A program made the position numbers and the translations under genes. From positions 868,001 to 932,000 of the forward strand of contig JARGXX010000027.1 of assembly GCA_030374765.1 (NCBI GenBank): 64,000 nt of DNA, given 5' to 3'. The stretch's first letter is position 1. Each line of letters opens with the position of its first letter. The notes under the pieces are model-generated. The model did no database searches and had not been told where the DNA came from. It saw only the letters and a program-made list of their open reading frames with translations. Source of the stretch: Agarophyton chilense. Lineage: Eukaryota > Rhodophyta > Florideophyceae > Gracilariales > Gracilariaceae. Positions 42,363 through 53,496 of this stretch are shown in pieces.

Positions 42363-43302
42363 AGACTAAAAACATAAAAACGGGCCGTGGAAACCCTTTG
42401 ACGGATAAAGAAAAACTTGTGATACTTGCAGCTTCATTTCATTCCTGTTCTCAAAGAGAGATTGCTCAAACCATTGGACTCTCTCGCACTATGGTCCAAA
42501 ACTCTCTAAAAGATCCCGAAAACTAGATAAAAAAGGTTAAAAAAGCTCTAACAACAACAACATGAGTTTGACGGCTTAAAGAGTTCTTTTTTGCTTCAGG
42601 CCCATACAACAAGTGTTAAATGATGATCCAAATTTCATCTATAAAAAGATATAAAAGGTACCAATAATGACGAAACTATATAAAAAGAAAAGATTTATTT
42701 GGGCTCGAGAGAAAATGACTTTTCCTATGAAAAAATGGAAGAAAACCATTTTCTTGGATGTAAAGAAATTTACTTAAGATGGAACAGAAGGATTTGCTCA
42801 TTATTGGTATGATAAAAAGAATAAAGAGATTAATTTTTCTAAGCGGAAAATGGAAAGAATGCGGTGATGCTTTGGGGTGCCTTTTACTACTATGGTTTAA
42901 GTAATCAGGCTGTTTGAGTCGTTACAATGAACTCTTTGAAGAACTCTAAGATATTTCATAAAGAATTGCTACCATTTGCGGCCGAAACAATCGGAGAATG
43001 CTTTACTTTTCAGCAAGACGGGGCTTCTATACACAGTTTAGTGTAGAATACAAAGTGATTGGCTGCTCATAATGTTAATGATTTACAGTGCCCAGCCAAG
43101 TCACCTTACTTGAACATTATGTAGAACATTTGGGGTTTTTTGCACGCCGCGTTTGCGCCAATTAGCGCCAATTACAAGATATTGGAAGGCTTATAGAATG
43201 TGGGATTGAATGCTGAAATCATTTGAGCGAAGAGATTATAAAATCACTTTACAGCTCTATAAAGAAGCGCTGTATTCACGTGGTGGAGAGAAAATGTGAA
43301 AT
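42363..43302 (+). mobile_element. Dead Tc1/mariner-type DNA transposon
   Basis: The transposase is recognisable in pieces: a helix-turn-helix start (LTDKEKLVILAASFHSCSQREIAQTIGLSRTMV near 42400-42510), the first catalytic region FLDVKKFT / DGTEGFAHYWYD (about 42750-42815), the second FTFQQDGASIH (about 43005-43035) and the third SPYLNIM-NIWG (about 43100-43135). Several in-frame stops and frame changes are present, including a stop where the third acidic residue is expected, so it is inactive. The coding remnant ends where Gypsy-2 inserted (43303); the 3' continuation should resume at 51917. Confidence 0.82.
43298..43302. repeat. Target-site duplication of Gypsy-2 (left)
   Basis: GAAAT here is repeated at 51912-51916, directly after the 3' LTR. 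Confidence 0.8.
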
Positions 43303-43936
43303 TTTCGTATAGTGGAAGAAGGATTGACTTTTGAGGTTGTCGATATTCTACACTGACCTTGTAGGTGATGGATGGGAGGGATCATCGGCCATGCAGCTCT
43401 GGGCGAGCTACCATCTAGGTGTTCTCAGCCACGTGTAGTGTTGACATGCACGTTCTGGTTGGGTAATTGTTAGTAGTTGTAATTGTAATTATATTTATTT
43501 TAATACAGTAGTCAAGTGGCCACCTGGCACTGTAGCCAGTGCTGGCCAGGTCTCTGACACTAGGTCAGAGACCGTGCCATGCTGGCACCTCCCGGGTGAT
43601 CTGGAGATTGCAGTCCACAGCATATAGGGAACTGCACCTCCCCCATCCAAATCTGATAAAGACAGGCACCACTTTGGTCACAACTATACCTTTTGACTCA
43701 TGGTTTCTCAACTACCACATAGGCTGTCCCACGCGTCGACGCCTACCGTCGTTCACCTACACGGTATAGGCTAGTTGCCCAGCCGTTTGCCCCTGCGGGT
43801 TTTCACGGTGCCCTGTTACCATCGAGGTTAATTACGTCTACCTTCTAAAATTGAACGTCATCACGATCCCTAAGGTTGAGCGTCACTACGCTCCCGAGAC
43901 TAGACAGTAGCAGACCCCAGAGGTGATTGTACGACA
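43303..43936 (+). repeat. 5' LTR of Gypsy-2
   Basis: Matches 51303-51911. It ends TTGTACGACA. An internal ~25-bp tandem duplication (TTGAACGTCATCACGATCCC / TTGAGCGTCACTACGCTCCC) near 43851-43895 is single in the 3' copy. It contains two short perfect hairpins, GCACTG..CAGTGC and TCTCTGAC..GTCAGAGA (43525-43572). Confidence 0.9.
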
Positions 43937-43939
43937 TTT

Positions 43940-43954
43940 TGGTCTCCCGACTTA
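43940..43954 (+). other. Primer-binding site of Gypsy-2
   Basis: TGGTCTCCCGACTTA, three bases after the LTR end, is identical to the start of the Gypsy-1 site. Confidence 0.75.
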
Positions 43955-44011
43955 CAAAGTATTTTTAGGTTTCGTCGTACTTTCACGGTTCACACGAGAT
44001 TCCGAGAAGAA

Positions 44012-46263
44012 TTGGACGCTCGTACACCTATTTGGTTTCAGGAAATCCCGCAAAGCAATACAGGATACCACTATTGGTCACCAATGGAACGAGCTAAAAG
44101 GAATACGCATGGTGCGAGCGCCCTGCCAAGCCATAAAGATCCTAAAGGAGCACTGTCGGCTCAACCGATTCTGGAGAACCCCGAAGAGCTGCTCCGGCAC
44201 CTTCGGGACCAAACCGTAAAGGTACATGGTCCGCCGCCTATGGCAACGGAACATCAAACGGAATTACCAATTGAGGTTGCAGCGGAGGAGCTATGGCCTC
44301 AGCTTGAAGAGCGAGCGAAAGCGCTCGTCACCCTCGCGGTCGAGGATGCATTAACCTTAAAGGAGAAGTCGGATACCCGGATGGTTCCGCCCTCAATCGA
44401 TTTCGATGCATTTACCCGTATTGTGGTTGACCGAGCAGCTCAGGAGCTGTCGGACAGGATACCCGAAATGGCGAAACAGTATCTCTTTACAGATGGTAGG
44501 GAGCATATGTACCGCGCAGTGCAGGACCTTTGGGTTTCCGAGGGATTCGCAGAATCCCGACCTAAACAGGTGAACATCGCAAAGCGCATGCCACAAGGGT
44601 TCCAAATGGGTCATTCCACCCATTCCAAACACTTACCTACTGAGAGTGAGTACCTACAAGGTCCAGGTCAAAGTCAAGAGGTCCCGGCGAAGGTAGATCC
44701 TCAATACATTTATCTGCCACCAATTACTGGTTTCGTTCAAAAGGATACCCATGGAGATGGTCCCAAGGACGATTCGTCTGACTCGTTTGATGAGCGACGA
44801 AGAAATCGAAGAGGGGAGAGAATCGAGAGGATGATTCAGACCCCGACTCGTCAGACTCCAGTTCCGATACGAGTTCATCGTCGGATGATGACCGTAAAGG
44901 TAAGAAGAAGAAGAAACCGAACAGGTCGACGAAGAAGTCGTCGAAAAAGACCCGAAAGGGTAAAAAGCGATACAATGAGCCGCCCGACTATGATTCGGAC
45001 ACCGAAATGGACCTGGAGGTGCACCAACCGTTGAACGATATGTTCACCAAAGGGGTTGATTACAGGACCTCTCGGTTGATCAACAAGTCTTCTGAATACA
45101 CCCAAGGGATGGCTCAGAAGATTACTAAGCACCACAAGAAGCTCAGCTTCCAAATGGGTGACACAACCTTCACAGGTACGGATTCTATTGCGGTGATTGA
45201 GTTTCTACAGAAGTTCAAGCTTGCATGTGACCAAAATGGGTTTTCCGAGGGCGCTGCTATGTGGCTATTTCAGTTTTACCTTAAAGAACAAGTATACTAC
45301 TTGCTGCAGGGTAGGCTCCGCGGCAATAACTTAGCAGTGGATGAGGATGGCACAGAGATGTTGGAGTCATACCCAGAGGTGGTCGATTTCCTTTTGGAAA
45401 CATACACTACCGATGAGGTTATCCAAGAGGCTTACTCGGAAGTCCTCGCTTACCATCAAAGGTCTGGGCGAACTGAATCGGAGTTTTCGCTCGCGCTTTG
45501 GAATCTGGCAGCCCGTTGTGATAATGTGTTCACTACCTCTAGGTTAAAGTCGCTATTTGCCGACAATGTCGACAAAGCGATCCGTTCCCAAGTACGCAAT
45601 TACCTGGCCACTAACCTAAAGGTAGACTACAATGGGCTGGCTCGATACTCCCAGGGCCTTGAAGATACCCTGCGGCTGGGAAAGAGACCAGCCGTGCCTC
45701 CAGCCTTGAAGGATAAATCGAAAAGGTCGGTCTTGGAAATTGAAGATACCACAACCTCAGAGGGTAGCTCGCACATCGAAGTAACTACAGGGACCGCTAT
45801 CCACTTGGTAGCGACCCAGGCCCGGTTCTCGAAATCTTCGACGGTAGGTAACTGGTCGTCAACGCGTACACCAAACTCGGTACAATCGCAGCCCAGTGCA
45901 ATGAGCTCGCAGAAGATGCCAGGAACCAGCTCCCATAACTCGCCACCCACATCCTACGCCACTGCTCCTACCAACCAGGTTTCGAAGCCCCCCTCAATGG
46001 TAACGCGAGACCCCCAAACTGGAGGCCTCGTTTGCTGGTTCTGTCTCGCGACCGACCATTTGGCAAACAATTGCGCTAACTTACCTCCAGGGATGAGAGA
46101 CCAGTTGACTCAGGCTCGCCTGCAGAATCACCAACGCCTCTATGGGTCTTCAACGCAAGCACGATATAGGTTCCAACCCCGTACACCGGTACAGGTCAAT
46201 ACCATCGAGGAAACACCAAACTTGGACTCAACCCCTCCCGTACAGGAAAAAAACACCGAATAG
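44012..46263 (+). CDS. gag: Gag region of Gypsy-2
   Basis: Two overlapping open segments (44012-45034 and 45007-46263). The first is helical and charged, with a basic Arg-rich end. The second carries the capsid-like domain (FTGTDSIAVIEFLQKFKLAC, YLKEQVYYLLQGRL, SYPEVVDFLLETYTTDEV) and the CCHC knuckle CWFCLATDHLANNC. Broken; equivalent to the gag of Gypsy-1 in order of parts. Confidence 0.8.
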
Positions 46264-46271
46264 TTGGCGTA

Positions 46272-49200
46272 ATGGCCGAACCCAACCTGCAATTGGAAGT
46301 CCAATCGATACCCAGAACCTTGAAGGTGGAAGAGAACACGTCACAACCAGTTCCGGTTTGTCATATGAAGTACAACAACTATAAAGTACGTGCTTCAATG
46401 TGTTTCTCCTATCGCTTTGCGGTTCCGGTCACCGGCGTGTTGGATACGGGGGCCGGCCCAAACGTCCTAAACTCCCGCGTCATACCTGAGGCGGTACTTC
46501 GCCACTTGAGCGGACCTCCCGACAACAACCCGCTGGTGGATGCAAATGAGCGCCCATTAAACCTTAGAGGTATGCTCACCACTGTGGTGCAGCTCGGACA
46601 CCTCAAGGGAAGACTGCAATTCATTGTTGTCGACCGTCTACCAACAGACTGCCTACTAGGTACGAACTACATTGACAGACATGTCAAAGCAATCCATCCT
46701 GGTTCCCGTAGCGTCGCCCTACGTCACGGGGGACGAATTGCCATTTGAGGTAATACGGAAACCAGATGGGGATGGTTCGTCAAATCGAAGAAGATGATAT
46801 CCACCGAAACGGTCTCCAACAAAGTGCGCATTACCAAACAGGTTTTTATCCCGCCAATGCACCAAATATTGGTACCGGTGTCGTGTGCGACCCTTGGGCT
46901 GGTCATACTACAAAACCATCCGATGTTAGCACATCGACACCTCACCCTGATGGCCAACGGAATTGCCAACAACAACCCAAATCAACCCTTTAAAGTGTGT
47001 CTCAGCAACTTCAGCAGTCACGACGTGAAGTTGCCGAAAAATACCAATTTTGGCATCGCACTACCGGCACCACAAGGTGTCCTCACCGTAGCTCACACTG
47101 ATCGCGTTGACGTCGCCTTCGATAAGGATGGGGGGTGCGCAAATGCGTTCACAACCACAAAGGTATCGATAAACACCAACTTGGAATCAAAGATAACCGA
47201 TAAGGAATCGGTGGACAAAGAAGAAGAACCTGACCCTGAGAAGCAATGCCAAGATACAGTCCAGATCGGTGAAGATAATGGCGAACTGCGGGGCCGTATT
47301 CTCGACCTTCTGGAGGAGTCCCAAACCATGTGGTCAGGCCATCTGGGCCAAATTAAGGCCACACAGCATCGCTTCGAGCTCCTCCCTGACTCGAAGCCGA
47401 TTTATCAGGAACCATACAGTACAGGTCCGAATGCAAGAGAAGTAGAACTCAAAGAAGTGGAGCGAATGCTCCAAGAAGGTGTAATTGAACCAGCCAACTC
47501 ACATTGTGCTAGTCCCGTGGTTCTGGGTCAGAAGAAAGGGGATAACCGTACGAGGTTCTGTGTGGACGACAGGAGGCTCAATAGCGTGATCGTCAGGGAT
47601 TCGTACCCGATACCTAGAATGGATGAGTGCATCGACTACTTGGGATATGCACAGATATTTACCACATTGGATGCCAATTGTGGTTATTAGCAGGTACCTG
47701 TAGGTGAGGAAGATCGAGGGAAAACGACCTTCACGTGCCATGCAGGTTTGTTTCGTTTCAAGCGGATACCTTTCGGGTTGCGCAATGCTCCAGCCACCTT
47801 TCAAATGGCGCTGGACATCATCATTTCGAAGGTTAAGTGGACAACCGCTTTAGCATACATCGATTATGTAATCATTTACTCCAGGTCGGTAGAAGAGCAT
47901 TTTGCTCACGTGCGCACCGTACTAACCCTCCTAGCTGAGACGGGGTGGTGCTGAAGCTACGCAAATGCGTCTTCTTTACCAGAACGGGTGAATATCTGGG
48001 CCACATCATAGGCCCTGGTACCCCTGGAAGTTGCGCTGCGCAACATTAGAGCCGTACAGGAGGTCAAGGGGGCACGATCCCAGAGAGACGTACGATCCTT
48101 TATAGGTTTATGCAACGTCTATCGTCGCTTCGTGAAGGGATTCGCAAAAATAGCGGCTCCCCTCAACAAGAAGCTCCAGAAAGGTGAACCTGAACGGTTT
48201 GAGAATCTATCGAACGACGAAATGGATACCTTAGCCGAATTGAAACGAGCGCTGTTTTCGTCGCCAAACTTAGCATTACCGAAAACAGGTCAACCGTACA
48301 CGCGGGATGCAGATGCATCCCATGCCCAAATTGGTTGTTGTCTCATGCAGGAGAAGCACAACGGAGACAAATTACCTATAGGGTACTGGAGCCGCCCTAT
48401 GAATGAGACGGAGCAGAACTACACGGTAACAGAGAAGGAATGTCTAGCAGTAGTGTGGAGCATGTTGATGCTCCGTCCATACCTTTATGTTGAGCGTTTT
48501 ACGCTGCGCACGGACCACAATGCCTTAAGGTGGATCCTCGGACTCGCAGATGTGTTTGATAGACTTGCCCGTTGGAGGTTGAGACTTTCGGAGTTTGAAT
48601 ACCACGTACAGTACCGTCCAGGTATCAAGCACAACATAGCTGATGCTATGTCATGCTTAAACGCCTCAGGGTTAAAGACAGAACCTGTGGACGATGAAAT
48701 CCCTTGCTTTTTGGTGTCATCAAACCAAAATGGTACCGGCGAACACCTAGAAGGATGTTGAGACTTACCTGAAGAAGGTGCTTCGTGAAACACCGACATG
48801 GCAACGACGATACTGACCTTAGAGGAAACGAACTTCATGCCCGTAACCCGAGAGGAGTACTTACGAGAAGAGGCCCAGGATGCTTAATGCAGAACCCTGG
48901 CTGACCAAATTGGTTTCAAAGGATCACCGTTCGATGGGGACCACAGCGGGTACATCGTGAGAAGGTCAACCTTGGATGGTAGCCTTCAAAAGGTGGTTCC
49001 GAAGGCGCTTCGCCCAAGAGTCTTGTATCTCGCGCACTACCGGCGACTATCGGGACACCCCAGTGCCACCAGGATGTATTACACCTTGACGCAACAGTTC
49101 CACCGGCCCCATATGGCCCATGATGTCTATACCTTTGTAGGTCAATGCGAATCCTGTGTTCGTACCTGCGGTGGTATTCGAAAGCATCGAAAATACCTCA

Positions 49201-49823
49201 ATCTGTTTCCAGCAGCGGGTCCGCTAGGGTTTGTTGCGATAGACATTCTAGGACCACTTCCCAAGACCAATAATGGGTCTCCGCACATTCTAGTGATCAC
49301 CGAAAGGTTCTCGAAGCTCATGAGAGCGATATCTTTAAAGGATACGCAGTCAACAACGCTGGCGATCGCGTTCCTCAACAATTGGGTCTACCCGTATGGT
49401 GCACCCATGTACCTACTCACCGATAATGGTTCAAACCTGGCATCGAAATTGTTCGAAGCAGTCTGTAACCTCGTGGGTATCAAGCACTATTTCACTACTG
49501 CTGACCACCCGCAGACAAACGGACAGGTCGAGCGCTTTAACCACACATTGGTATCAAGGCTACGACTCTATACTGAAGAGCACCAAACTGAGTGGGATGA
49601 GCTGGTGCAACCGCTTACCTACTCCTATAACCTTCAGGTACACCGGTCAACGCAGACCTCTCCGTTTGATTTGGTTCTTTTGCGATACCCCCCAGGTATT
49701 ATAGTGCAGGGAGATCATACCACCAGCACTGCAGCGGGCGCACTGACCCCTGCCCTGGTCAAGCGAAAACCCCTTGTGAGGTTGAGAGGGCTCTCAAACA
49801 TGCAGAGAGCCACCTCACTGTAG
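46272..49823 (+). CDS. pol: Pol region of Gypsy-2: protease, RT, RNase H, integrase
   Basis: Parts in order: protease (GVLDTGAGPNVLN near 46440), RT (RFCVDDRRLNSVIV near 47555; FKRIPFGLRNAPATFQ near 47758), RNase H (DADASHAQIGC near 48305; LRTDHNALRWIL near 48505), zinc-binding integrase part (about 49010-49165) and integrase core (AIDILGPLPKTNNG near 49235; DHPQTNGQVERFNHT near 49505). Broken in several places. Confidence 0.88.
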
Positions 49824-50384
49824 CCCAGAAGCTGTAGAAGGCCGACTACAACCGTAGGGTAACCAAAGTGGTCTCTGTATTTTCGGGACAATATGTCTAC
49901 ATAGATAACCCACATTCAGGTAAAAGACCACGACCGAGTGATGAAGCGGACGATGAAGCTATTGATAGATACATCAATTCGAAGCTTCTACCCAAATCAG
50001 TGGGACCTTATAAGGTATTAAACGCATCAGACCACACCGTTACGGTTGAACAAGATGGAATACCGAATACAATATCAATTGACCGTATTACGGTAGCACC
50101 TGAAATGTTTCAACATCGCATTGAGGCAGGCACCTCAGCCCGAGGGCCCAGAGCGGTAGCTCTGTGCAATCGACCATCGGAGGACCCCACCCCAATTGAG
50201 GTAAACGATGACCTTCAGCGTAATGATCCAGATTACAACCCGCTAACAGGGACGGAAATTGAACATCAAACGGTAACAGCGGTAGCTTCCGACCCGGCTC
50301 CCACACACGAAGCTCCCAACTCGGAACATATGAACACTCGAGGTAGCGTTCCCCCGAAATATCAGGACCAAACCTCAGAGAAAT

Positions 50385-50560
50385 TTCCCGTTGACCGTCT
50401 GGTGGGCCACACGCTAACCTAAAATGGTCTGAAGTACCCCGTAGGGTGGTACGGTTGGGGTCCAGAAGGAGACACCCTCGAACCCCCAGCCGCAATACCC
50501 CCACACTTCCGTATCAGGGGTTGGTGCCGTCGCAAGGACCCGATGCCTGCAAACGGCTAA
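50385..50560 (+). other. Chromodomain-like segment of Gypsy-2
   Basis: VDRLVGHTLT and then YPVGWYGWGPEGDTLEPPAAIP match the chromodomain of Gypsy-1 in order (DRIVRHI... VRWYGFSPDEDTVEP). Part of a broken element. Confidence 0.65.
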
Positions 50561-50654
50561 CCTTAGACCTTCGTGGTACTCAGGCCTAAGGAAGGGGGAG
50601 AAAAGACGTCGTTTTCCGCAGAAGTTGGACGCATATGCGTGTCAGATTACCTAC

Positions 50655-50755
50655 AAGGGAGGACACGAAAGAACAACCGAATGTAACAGTAGAAGAGACA
50701 AGAAGAGACAACAATTTACCGGAAGAAGGAGACACTAAGGAAGTCAAGTGGCAGG
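50655..50755 (+). repeat. Purine-rich block of Gypsy-2
   Basis: AGAAGAGACAAGAAGAGACA and GGAAGAAGGAGACACTAAGG-type sequence lies directly after the chromodomain segment, the same position as the purine block of Gypsy-1. Confidence 0.5.
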
Positions 50756-50764
50756 CAGACGCTC

Positions 50765-51302
50765 CCAGAACCTCAAAGGTGACGCGATAGAAAGTCTAGC
50801 CCTCGAATCCGGCAGTAGAATGACCTGTCGGTTGAGGAGCATTGGGCTCGGGAGGACCCGTGTTATGGAGTACCCATGAAGGAAAACTGGCAGGAATGCT
50901 AAGAGCCATCGACATAGGAGGTAGCGAAGGAGCGGTAGCCCCGCCACTGTGGAGAGGAGTCGAAACCAAGATAGGTTGAACGGTGGGCTGTGCGGAAGCA
51001 GAATCGCCAGCACGCAGGGGCCTACTACCGAAAAGGTGTCCACGAGCGCGCTATTGACACTGCCTCGTCCTCATGACAGTCCCTACCTGAATGGTTGTCG
51101 CTCAATTCGTGCGCCGCCGTCGTCGCTCGCACTCCCCAACCGACACTGGAACCGTGTTCTGAACCTCAAGGGATCGCGCGTCGCGCACCGTGAGCAACCG
51201 CCGGCGGACAGCACTCCCATGCTCGCGCCGCTGTCGCTCGCTATACCTTTATGGTTTGATGAAAGGAGACACGGGGCGTGTCTCACAGGTAGGAAGGGGG
51301 TC
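50765..51302 (-). pseudogene. Remnant of the antisense gene in Gypsy-2
   Basis: On the - strand a Pro/Ser-rich frame near 51015-50795 (including GGATAPSLPPMSMALSIPAS and GPPEPNAPQPTGHSTAGF) ends close to the purine block. It has the composition and position of the C-terminal tail of the Gypsy-1 antisense gene. The rest of that gene is missing here. Broken and shortened; homology is judged by composition and place, so moderate certainty. Confidence 0.4.
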
Positions 51303-51911
51303 TGTCCTATAGTGGAAGAAGGATTGACCTTTGAGGTTGTCGATATTCTACACTGACCTTGTAGGTGATAGATGCGAGGGATCATCGGCCATGCAGCTCC
51401 GGGCGAGTTACCATCTAGGTGATGTCAGCCACGTGTAGTGTTGACATGTACCTTCTGGTTGAGTAATTGTTAGTAATTGTAATTGTAATTATGTTTATTT
51501 TAGTACAGTAGTGGAGTGGCCACCTGGCACTGTAGCCAGTGCTGGCCAGGTCTCTGACACTAGGTCAGAGAGCGTGCCTTGCTGGCAGCTCCCGGGTGAT
51601 CTGGAGAGTGCAATCCACTGCATATAGGGAACTGCACCTCCCTCATCCTAATCTGATAAAGACAGGCACCACTTGGGTCGCGACTATACCTTTTGGTTCA
51701 TTGTTTCTCAACTACCACACAGGCTTTCCCGCGCGTCGACGCTTACCGTCGTTCACCTACACGCTATAGGCTAGTTGCCCCGCCGTTTCCCCCTGCGGTT
51801 TTTTACGGTGCCCTTTTACCATCGAGGATTATTACGTCTACCTTCTAAGGTTGAGCGTCACCACGCTCCCGAGACAAGACAATAGCATAACCCAGAGGTG
51901 ATTGTACGACA
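51303..51911 (+). repeat. 3' LTR of Gypsy-2
   Basis: Starts TGTCCTATAGTGG after a purine tract (GGTAGGAAGGGGG, 51288-51300) and ends GTACGACA. It is followed by GAAAT, the same pentamer as before the 5' LTR. Confidence 0.9.
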
Positions 51912-51916
51912 GAAAT

Positions 51917-52718
51917 GACTAAGTATTGAATGAAATAAATGTGTTTCTTTGTTTTGGCCTTTATTTATATTCCGCTATCTTGTTCAGGACTAAAGTTCAA
52001 GAAACTGTGGGCTAGGTCTGGTTCTGCAAAGCTCTGAAACTAGTTTTTTAATTGTTTTCTAAGTATTGACTACTGTAAAAGTCCCAGTTGCCGACTGTGG
52101 ATGGCAGTAAGGAAGAATAGGGTGGTGTCTTTATCCAGATTTCGCGCGCTGTAAGCCTAGCACAACCTGTCACTTTGCCTCATGAAAGTCCACGAAAATG
52201 TTTTATTACCGAGCGAATGCGTAGGTAATTTTATTTCCGAGTGAAACAATCCAAGACGCCTCTACATGGTCGGTTTGAATCTTATCTCCACCTCCTCGCG
52301 GTGCCGGCCGGGCAGTATTAACTGGCTAACGGAGAAAGTCAAGGAGTGATCCTTGGTGGGTGTGAAATCAGATGCTATTAAGCAGATGTTTTCAGTTGCG
52401 ATTTCTGACGCTAGTAAGCGAAAGAATTCAAATTAGTGGGGAAGGTGGGACTGCAAGTGTGATGTGGGGAATACCCCACGAGCACGACCAGTTTTGGAGG
52501 CTACATTGATGACTAAATTATGAAAGACTGCGAGTGTGATGAGGACGAAACTATATGCCTCGGGCGCGACCGGAATTGATTAGGCGTCATGTGGAATCTA
52601 CAATCTTAAATAATGTCACCTTTCTCACACTTCCGTCGCGGTGAGGGCCGAGAACGTTTTTAAGCTGTAAGGGTGAGTTGCCGAGGGGGACTACTTATTC
52701 AAGAAGATACGGGCCGTA
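51917..52718. other. Spacer between Gypsy-2 and the second DIRS-like element
   Basis: The first part should be the 3' end of the Tc1/mariner copy split by Gypsy-2, although a terminal inverted repeat was not found. It includes the first copy of a 160-bp direct repeat (52275-52434). No gene recognised. Confidence 0.45.
52275..52434 (+). repeat. 160-bp direct repeat, copy 1
   Basis: Runs from TTGAATCTTATCTCCACCTCC to AGCGAAAGAATTCAAATT and matches 52719-52879 at roughly 90 % by eye. The unit contains GGTGCCGGCCGGGCAGTATTA and the GGAGTGATCCTTGG box. Confidence 0.9.
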
Positions 52719-52879
52719 TTAAATCTTATCTCCACCTCCTTCGCAGTGCCGGCCGGGCAGTATTAACTGTCTAATTGAGAAAGTTAAGGAGTGATCCTTG
52801 GGGGGTGTGAAATCATATGCTATTAAGCAGATGTTTTCAATCACGATTTCTGGCGCTAGTCAGCGAAAGAATTCAAATT
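52719..52879 (+). repeat. 160-bp direct repeat, copy 2
   Basis: Second copy, starting 444 bp after the first and lying about 260 bp before the first frame of the DIRS-like element. It is probably that element's left terminal repeat. Confidence 0.9.
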
Positions 52880-53136
52880 TTGCGGTTCTGGTCAGGATTT
52901 TGGAAATTTCTGAATATTCTGGCTGGGCTGCGGAGAAGAATTTTTTCTTCTCTGAGTGGGGGAGTCCTGAGAGAGGTAAAAGAAGTCGTTGATGCTGTTT
53001 GTTGGTGTTTTGCTGTTTGTGTGTGTTGTTGCGGATTGATTGGAGAACTCTCTCAGGACTGTTTTTCTCCTTCAATCTACATAGATACTACACGTGGACA
53101 AATGGACACGACGGACAGCTGTAAGAAGCTCGGCGT

Positions 53137-53448
53137 TTGACAAATCTCCGAAGCAAGCGAGAGGCAGCAAGTCTTGCTAAAATAGTAGACTGTATCATTG
53201 GATCGTTTGGGACCATGAGAGCCCGGCGTGAATTGGCAGTTGAAGTCGCTCTACGGCGCTTGGCAGCCGTCATTACGGCGGAGAACTCAGGCAACTGGGA
53301 TGCTGCTCGCGAGCTAAGGGAGGATGACAACGAGTTAGTCCCGGAGAAATATCGACGAAGGCTGCATAAATCTGCAAAATTACGTCGTGAACTCGCGGGA
53401 CGCTCCCGAAAAGATATGTCTGTCCCGGGTGACGACAAGACGAATTAG
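53137..53448 (+). CDS. Small basic frame of the DIRS-like element, possibly Gag-like
   Basis: 103 residues rich in Arg, Lys and Glu (RARRELAVEVALRRLAAVI; EKYRRRLHKSAKLRRELAG). It sits just before the RT frame, where DIRS/Ngaro-type elements carry their first frame. No known domain. Confidence 0.4.
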   Translation: MTNLRSKREAASLAKIVDCIIGSFGTMRARRELAVEVALRRLAAVITAENSGNWDAARELREDDNELVPEKYRRRLHKSAKLRRELAGRSRKDMSVPGDDKTN

Positions 53449-53496
53449 GGAGTTCATTTAATAAAACAACAACAACAACTCGGGGAATTTGTTGTA

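Larger units (their letters stand above)
43303..51911 (+). mobile_element. Ty3/Gypsy chromovirus-type element (Gypsy-2), broken
   Basis: An 8.6-kb element with LTRs of about 634 and 609 bp, the shared primer-binding site, gag, pol parts in Gypsy order, a chromodomain-like segment and a short antisense remnant. It is flanked by a GAAAT duplication. LTRs differ by roughly 7-8 % by eye plus one indel, so it is clearly older than Gypsy-1. Broken, with about eight to ten breaks. Confidence 0.92.
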
